Shown here: piece after piece, positions 40,701-49,700 of the stretch | Layout: each line of letters opens with the position of its first letter | Numbering within the stretch: position 1 is the stretch's first letter | Assembly (NCBI GenBank): GCA_041920505.1 | Contig: JBHGXV010000012.1 | Span: 38,610-102,609, forward strand | Direction of reading: 5' to 3' | Length of the DNA: 64,000 nucleotides | Source of the DNA: JBHGXV01 sp041920505 | GTDB lineage: Bacteria; Bacillota; Bacilli; Brevibacillales; Brevibacillaceae | Translations under genes and position numbers: made by a program | Notes under the pieces: model-generated | What the model was told of the DNA's origin: nothing | Seen by the model: the letters and a program-made list of their open reading frames with translations, nothing else | Database searches by the model: none

Positions 40701-43700
40701 TATCGTTTGTTTCATAACCGTACAGGGTATCATCGCCGTCGGTTCCGGTGATATTGCGTCCGGCGTCAGCGAGCAATTTTGTGTTGATGACTGTTCCATC
40801 TGCAAAAACGACTTTCTCCACTTCGTAAATACTGTTGCTGAAGTAATCTTTGATAATCAGCTTGTCGGTCGTTTCTTTGATGCCGATCTCCAAGTTATTG
40901 CCGTTGCGCATGACGACCAGATCTTGCGGTGTGATGCCTGCACCAAGCTGGATCATGTCGATGTTGCCAACTGTTGAATCGTTGTCATAAATTGTGTCAA
41001 TGCCTGTACCACGGGTAAAGACATAGATGTCGTTGCCTGCATTGCCTTCGAGATAGTCACGGTTGAGACCGCCGTCCAGCGTATCTGCACCTGCTCCACC
41101 ATACAATTTGTCTGAACCAGCACCACCGTCGAGACGGTCGTCGCCGCCTTGACCGTAGAGTTGGTCATTGCCACCCAAACCGCTGACCAGATCGTTAGTT
41201 TCGTAGCCATAGAGGGTATCGTCGCCATCGGTCCCGGTGTATTGACGGTTGGATCGGGCAATAGTTTTGGTATCCCAGATCGTGCCGTCTGCGAATTGGA
41301 TTTTTTCTACTTCATTGGAGCTGTTAGAGAAATAGTCCTTAATCGTCAGCTTGTCGGTGGTGTCTTTGATCGAAAGGATCAGGTTGTTGCCGGAGCGGGT
41401 CAGCTGCACTTGTTCCGGTGTCACATCGGCGCCAAGCATGATCGTGTCGAGGTTACCAACGGTGGAGTCGCTGTCATATACCGTATCTGTGCCAGAGCCG
41501 CGCCCAAAGAGATAGGTATCATTGCCATAGTTGTCTTCGAGGTAGTCACTGCCTGCTCCGCCATCGAGAATATCGTTTCCGTATTCACCGTACAGCTTGT
41601 CATTGCCAGCACCACCGTTAAGACGGTCATTGCCGCTTTGACCGTAGAGTTGGTCATTGCCGCCGTTCCCGTAAATGATATCCGCTGTCTCAAAACCATA
41701 CAGCGTATCATCATCCGCTGTGCCTTGCAACGCGCCGATTTGCGCTTTCACTGCGGAGACATCCCATACTGTACCGTCTGCGAATTCGAATGCTTCGATT
41801 TCATAGGTCGGGTTGTTAAAGAAATTTTCGATGGTGAGGCGGTCTGCACTCTCTTTGATCGTCAGGATCAGGTTGTTGCCGGAGCGCTTCACTTCGACTT
41901 GATCAGGGGTCAGGTCTACTAGTTGAACCTTGTCCCTGTTGCCTACGGTGGAGTCATTGTCGTTGATCGTGTCAAGACCCGTACCGCGTTCAAACAGATA
42001 CGTATCGTTCCCGAAGCTGTCTTCCATCCTGTCGTTGCCCGTGCCGCCGACGAAGGTGTCATTGCCATCGTTGCCGACCAAACGGTCAGAGCCTGCACCA
42101 CCGTCCAGGTGGTCATTGCCGTACCCTGCGTCAATCGTGTCGCTGCCTTCTTGACCGTAGATCATATCATTGGCATCGCTGCCGTTAAGGGTGTCGTCGC
42201 CTGCCGTCCCCACGATTCGGCTAGAACCATTCGCTATGGATTGGGTATCGATCACCGTACCGTCCGCGAACTGGATTTTTTCGATTTCATAGACAGCAGA
42301 AGCATAGTAGTTGCTGATGATCAGTTTGTCGTTGGTGCCTTTGATGCTAAGTTCGAGGTTGGATCCGTTGCGTTTGGCTTCGATATCAGCAGGAGTGATA
42401 TTACTGCCGAACAAGATGGTATCCACATTGGCCACAGTGTCGTCTTCATCTGTGATCGTATCGACACCATACCCGCGTCCAAACACATACGTATCGTTTC
42501 CGTAGCTGCCTTGCAAGGTGTCGCGGCCTGAACCGCCATCCAGTACATCTGCGCCATACTCACCGTAGAGAGTGTCTTGATCAGAGCCACCTTCGATGTG
42601 GTCATCACCCGATCCGGCGGAAATGGTATCGTCACCTGCTAGACCCATGATATGGTCGGATTGGTCACTACCGTAGAGTCCGTCATCCAACTCGGTGCCT
42701 TTGATCACGTTGCGAATCTCATTAAGGTCTTTGGTGTTCCAGACCGTACCGTTGGCAAAGACGATTTGTTCCACGGCATTGGATGTGTTATTGAAGTAAT
42801 CTTTGACGATCAGTTTGTCAGATGTCCCAGTAATCGCCAGTTCTAAATTGTTTCCGGATCGCTTGACCTCAATATCCTCCGGTTTTAGTTCAGCAGCCAT
42901 CTGGATTTTATCGAGATTACCCGAGGTTGAATCAATGTCGCTGATCGTATCGATGCCGGAACCACGTCCAAATAGGTAGGTATCGTTACCTAAGCCGTCC
43001 TCGTAGAGATCATTGCCCGCACCGCCGTCATAAGTGTCATGACCTGCCCCACCATACAGCTTGTCATTATCCGCTCCGCCCTGAAGGGTATCATTCCCGT
43101 TGTACCCGTAGAGCGTATCATTACCTTCCAACCCTTCAAGGGTGTCGTCTTGATCGGTTCCTTTCAGCGTATCGTCATAGGCTGTGCCTGTTACCTGCGG
43201 ATTGATCTCCAGTAAAGTGTCGATATCCCAGACCAGTCCGTTGGCGAATTGGATTTGTTCGATTTGAAATGCGCTTCCGAGGAAATAGTCTTTGATAATT
43301 AGTTTGTCAGAAGTGCCGCGCAGACTAATTTCCAAGTTATAGCTGTTTCGCTTGGCTGACACGTCGGCAGATGTGACAAATTCGTTCATTTGAATGATAT
43401 CGAGATTACCTTCTGTCGAGTCATTTTCCACAAAGGTATCGATGCCATAGCCGTAGCCAAACTGGTAGACATCGTTGCCCGTACCGCCCTCAGCATAATC
43501 ATTTCCGGAAGAGGTATCCAATATGTCGTGGCCTGCTCCACCGTACAGTTTGTCGTCTCCAGAGCCTGCTTCAAGCAGATCGTTGCCACCTTGGGCCATC
43601 AACGTGTCATTGCCGTTGTAACCGATAAGTACCTCGTCCAGATCAAAGCCGATAAGCGTGTCATCTGAGTCGGAACCCGTTATCCGGACTTGATCTTGGA

Positions 43701-46700
43701 TAAGTTTTTTCAACTCGACGATAGTCCCATCAGCAAACTTGATGTTCTCGATTTCGTAGGAGCTGTTGGTAAAGTAGTTTTGGATGACGAGTTTGTCAGC
43801 AGTGCCGCGTACGGCAATCTCCAAGTGTTCACCATTACGACGGAACAACAGGTCGCGAGATTGGATCTGATTGCCAAGTTGAATTGTGTCTTTGTTGGCT
43901 ACGCTGCTGTCTTGATCGCTAATCCGATCGGTGCCATATCCGCGGTCAAATACATAGGTGTCATTTCCGAAACCACCACCAAGAGTGTCTGCGCCAGCAC
44001 CGCCATCCAATGTGTCTGCACCACTTTCGCCGTACAGCTTGTCATTGCCCAAGCCACCGGAAAGTTGGTCGTCGCCACTCTGTCCGTAGAGCGAGTCGTC
44101 ACCCGCAAGACCAGCCAGCATGTCATTGGTATCAAACCCTGTAATCAGGTCATCACCATCGGTACCGACGAGTTGTCTTACATTGTCAAGCAATTGTGCG
44201 ATCGGCAACAGTGTGCCATCCGCAAATTGCACCTGTTCGACTTCGTTTTTGATGTTGGCAAAATAGTCTTTGAGAACCAGCGAATCTGCTGTGTTCTTGA
44301 TGAAAAGTTCCAGGTTGTTGCCGTTTCGTTTGGCCATTAGCTGATCTGCCGTGATGCCCTCGCCAAAACGGATGGTATCGAGATTAGCAGGCGTGCTGTC
44401 AGAATCAAACACCACATCATTGCCAAATCCTGGTTGAAAAACATACGTATCATTTCCGGCTGCGCCTTCCAGGTAATCGGTTCCATCCCCGCCGTCCAGC
44501 GTATCGTTGCCATAACCACCGTACAGTTTGTCTACACCCGAACCGCCATACAGCTTGTCATCCCCATCGCCACCGGACAATTTATCGTTGCCTCCGTGAC
44601 CAAACAAAACGTCGTTGGCCTCGTAGCCGTTTAGCACATCGTCTCCCTCAGTTCCGTTAACGGCAAGGATATATTCTTTGATTGTAGCTGTGTTCCAGAC
44701 GGTTCCATCGGCAAATTGAATTCGTTCGATTTCATAGTTCGGGGAATTGAAGAAATTTTGTACGATCAGCTTGTCTGTTGTCTCTTTAATCGACAACTCC
44801 AGATTGTTGCCGTTACGCTTGAGTGTGATGTGCTCTGGTGTAAGTCCTTCTGCCAAAAGGATTGTGTCAAGGTTGCCCGCAACCGTATCGTCGTCTTTGA
44901 TCGTATCCACTCCGGCACCACGTCCAAACAGATAGATGTCATTACCAGAGCCCCCTTCGCTGTAGTCATTGCCGGCACCACCGTCAATCGTATCGTGGCC
45001 TGTTCCGCCATACAGCACGTCATTGCCATCTCCGCCGTAGAGCTTGTCGTTGCCGTTCTGACCATACAGCGTATCCGCACCTGCCAAGCCGCTGATCATA
45101 TCATCGGTCTCAAAGCCGTAGATCTTATCGTTGTTTTCCGTACCGTTGATTTGGCGGGTTTCTTCAGACAAAGACTTGATATCCCTTATGGTGCCATCGG
45201 CAAACTCGATTTTTTCTACTTCATAGGCACTGCCGGAATAGTAATCCTTGATGATCAACTGATCCGCTGCACCTGCAAAAGTCAACACCAGATTCGTGTC
45301 GTTACGTTTCGCTGATACCGCATCAGGGGTAATACCTTCCGTAAATCGAATTTTGTCGATATTAGCAGGGGTACTGTCGGAATCATAGATGGTATCAACA
45401 CCTGCACCCGGACCAAATACATAGATGTCATTGCCGGAACCGCCTTCAAGGTAGTCCTTTCCTGCCCCTCCAATCAACGTGTCGGCACCGGCGCCGCCAT
45501 AGAGTGAGTCTGCCCCCTCCCCGCCATCCAGCTTGTCGTCGCCACTATTCCCTGCCAGTCTGTCGTTTCCGCCGAGACCGCTGATGGTGTCGTTGGTCTC
45601 GTAGCCATTGAGCGTATCATCGTCTTGCGTACCGGTAATCTGGCGGCTCATCTCGCTTGCGATCGCTTTGGTGTTCCACACCGTACCGTCGGCAAAGCGA
45701 ATGGTTTCCACCTCATAAAAACTGCTCGTGAAGTAGTTTTGTAAAATGAGCTTATCCGTCGTCCCTTTAATAAGGAACTCCAAATTGTCCCCGTTGCGCT
45801 TCACAGTCAGATCTGTTGGCAAAATATCAGCAGCGATCAAGATGGTGTCGTTGTTCCCAACGGTGGAATCATTGTCGATGATGGTATCGACGCCCGCACC
45901 ACGGCTAAACAAGTAGGTATCATTCCCGTATGAATCTTCAAGCGTATCATTTCCGAGCCCGCCATCGTGCGTATCGTTGCCATAACCTCCAAGTAGACGA
46001 TCATTGCCCAAGCCGCCTTCCAGTTTATCATTGCCGCTGTTACCTTGGAGCGTGTCGTTACCCGCAAGACCGAGCAACAGATCGTCGGAATCAAAGCCAT
46101 TCACGGTGTCGTCCTCATCTGTACCGATGATCGCGCCTGTCATTTTTTTCAAGGTTGCAACATCCCAGGTCTCACCTGATGCGAATTGAACTTTTTCTAC
46201 CTCGCATCCTTTGCTGGAGAAGAAGTTCTCTACCGTCAACCGCTCGTTGGTCGCCGTGATGGTGAGAACGAGATTGTTACCGGAGCGACTCACATTGACG
46301 TCGGATGGCTTAAGAACGCCGGTGACCATAATCAGGTCAGTATTGCCTGTGGTAGAGTCAGATTCCTTGATCGTATCATGGCCAGAACCCGGTCCGAACA
46401 AATAGATATCGTTGCCGTAGGTGTCTTCAAGCGAATCGTTGCCTGGGCCGCCATCATGGGTATCATTTCCATATCCCCCGATCAGACGGTCATTCCCCGT
46501 ACCACCTTCCAGTTTGTCATGACCGCTATTACCCTGGAGAGTATCGTTGCCGGCCAGACCCGCGATTACATCATTGGTCTCATAACCATTGAGCGTATCG
46601 TCGCCGTCTGTACCTGTGATCACACGACTTTGTTCTGCAAATGTCTTGAGATCAACCACTTGATCATCGCCAAACATGATTTTCTCAATTTCATAGCTGG

Positions 46701-49700
46701 TGCCGGAGAAGTACTCTTTTACAATCAATTTGTCCGTTGTGCCGATGATGGACAGCTCCAGGTTGTTGCCATTACGGATTGCTGTGACATCTGTTGGCAA
46801 AATGGATGCTCCCATCACAATCGTGTCGATATTGCCGAGTGAGCTGTCATTGTCATAGATGACGTCAACGCCAAAGCCACGGTCAAAATGATAAGAATCG
46901 TTGCCGCTCTGGCCTTCAAGCGAGTCACGTCCTGGGCCACCAATCAGCGTATCATTGCCTGAACCGCCGTACAGGGTATCATTGGCTACACCGCCGTCGA
47001 TTTTGTCGTGGCCGCCTTGCCCGTACAAGGTGTCATTACCGCCAAAACCTGTGATGAGATCGGCTGTTTCATTTCCATACAGCGTATCATCTCCATCAGT
47101 CCCGGCAATAAATGTGCTCTTGTCAATAATCAGCTTGGTATCCCATACCGTGCCGTCAGCAAATTTGAGTTGTTCGATATTGTACTGATTTGATTTGAAA
47201 TAATCTTTGATAATCAGTTTGTCTGCCGTACCTCTGATCGTAAGCTCCAGATTGGAGCCATTTCGAAACACTTCGAGATCAGTAGGCAACACATCTGCAC
47301 CAAATTGAATTGTATCCACATTAGCAACGGTTGAGTCGGAATCATAGATCGTGTCGATCCCATAACCGCGACTGAACAAGTAGGTGTCATTGCCATAGGA
47401 ATCTTCCAAATAGTCGTTGCCACGACCGCCATCATGCGTATCGGATCCATAACCGCCGTAAAGCATGTCCGCTCCTTCTTCACCGATGAGACGATCGTCG
47501 CCTCCTTGACCGCGCAGGGTATCATTGCCGGCGAGACCTGTGATCACATCGCCGTTCTCGGTACCGACGAGCGTATCGTCTTTTCCGGTGCCTGTAATCG
47601 CCGAGCACATCGCGCTAAGCGTATTGGCATCCCACGTGATTCCGTTGGCGAACTCTACTTTTTCGACAGCATACGAGGCATCACTGAAGAAATTCGTGAT
47701 GATCAACGAATCGGTTGTACCTGTGAGGATGAGTTCCAGATTGGAGCCGTTTCGTTTGACCTGCACGTCTTCCGGCAGGATGTCTACAGCCATTTTGATG
47801 GTATCGAGGTTTCCCTGGGAAGAGTCTTGATCCATGATCTTATCTGTGCCGGTACCGCGTACGAACTGATAGATATCGTTGCCGGTTCCACCCTCCAGAT
47901 AGTCATTGCCGGTGCCGCCATCCAGTACATCATTACCCGATCCGCCAAATAAGCGATCCCCATCTGCTCCGCCTGAGATAATATCGTTACCGCCATTGCC
48001 GGTCAGCGTATCATTGCCGGAGAGGCCCGTAATCAGATCGTCTGTTTCGAAGCCATTGATAACATCGTCGCTTTCTGTTCCTGTTAGAGTAGGCAACTTG
48101 CTTCGGATGGTTTGTGTATCCCAGATGACCCCGTTGGAAAATTCAATTTTCTCGATTTCGTTTGCCTTAGTTGAAAAATAATTTTTTATGATCAATTTAT
48201 CCTGTGTATCTTTGATGCCCAGTTCAAGGTCGGTGCCTTTGCGGGACACCAATAGATCTTCCGGAACGATGCCGACTCCCATCAGAATGCGGTCGATATT
48301 GTTAGCAAGGGTGTCATTTTCAACAATCGTGTCAATACCATAGCCGTGATTGAACAGATAGGTGTCACTATCCGGGCCACCCACTAAGGTGTCATTGCCC
48401 TGGCCACCGTCCAGTTGGTCGTCACCCCAGCAACCGTTCAGTCGGTCATCGCCTTCTCCACCGGAGAGCACATCATCCTGTTCGTTACCATCGAGGGTAT
48501 CATTGCCCGCATCGCCATGCAGAATGTCGTTTCCGAAGTTACCGATTAAATTGTCATCGCCTGCTCCACCGCTCATCCAATCTTCACGGACGCTACCTCG
48601 CAGAGTGTCTTGTTCAACTGTCCCTTTCACCACATTCATTCCGGCCGTATCAATGATCAGTGCCAATTCACGGTCAAGCTGGACAAAAGCCTGACGGAAC
48701 TCAACAAAATTTACCCGTTTTTGCAAGTCAGAGCTCTTCACCATGCGCACAAACTCGCTCAGTGCCAGTTTCCCCGCCTCAGGGTCGGTTTCCAGTAGCG
48801 ACATGATTTTCGTCTTTACCTGCCCCAGATCGCCTTGGAGTTGGCCGGTATCATCCCAGCGGAATGTAATCTCTGAATAGTAGTCACTGAGATGGGTGCT
48901 TACATTCAGACCGTTGTATACTTTTTCTTTGAGGTTCAGGTAGCCTTGCTTAAGTAAGTTGGAGGCAGGCAGGTTCGGATTTACTCCATCGACACCGACG
49001 AAGTCACGACCTAAAAATTGTTCGAGCACATGCAACTGACGTGCATCGATGTTTTCCCCTCGGCTACTAGGATCGATCTCGTCCGCGCCTGCCCACTTCA
49101 TCAAGATTTGATCGACTAAGTTACTGCGTGTATACGGATCAGTCTCTTGCGTAAAGGTTTGAACCAGACGAGCCAACTCACCGCTCGTATCCAATGTCAT
49201 CGCCTGATGCAAGGAGAGCACATTCCCCGCACCTTCCATATCCGGCAGCTTCTGAATATGTTCCGGGATTTCGACTTGTTCAATGGGTTCTGAATTGGCC
49301 GTATTGCGTTCGAACAGATAGTCTGCCATTTGGCCTGTTTGACCGTCTGCTTTGGTGAAGGTTCCGGTGCGCATCTTCGTGTTGCCACTTGCGTCTCTCT
49401 GGTTGGTAAACGTGTTGGAGATTGAAAGCGATGTGATGCCAATGTCGGTCAAACTGTGTAGTTCGTCGGTATCCACAAAGCCATTCAGGTTGCTGTCCTG
49501 CCAGACCCGCAACTGGGCAAAGGTTGAATCTGTGACCGTAATCTTACCGTCCTTGTTTTCATCTAATTCTGCCAGTGCTTGGAAACCACTGGAGGCAAAG
49601 GTGCCGTCTTTAAGCCGCGTGCGATCCCCAAAGAGCTCGGAACCATCCTGAATGTCTCCATCGTTGTTTCGGTCCAGTACCAGAAGACCATCATCCGCAC

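Noticed and set aside
26053..48624. Regular repeats that could suggest a CRISPR or satellite array
   Set aside because: The period is about 489 bp, copies are diverged, and the reading frame is kept throughout; these are protein modules.
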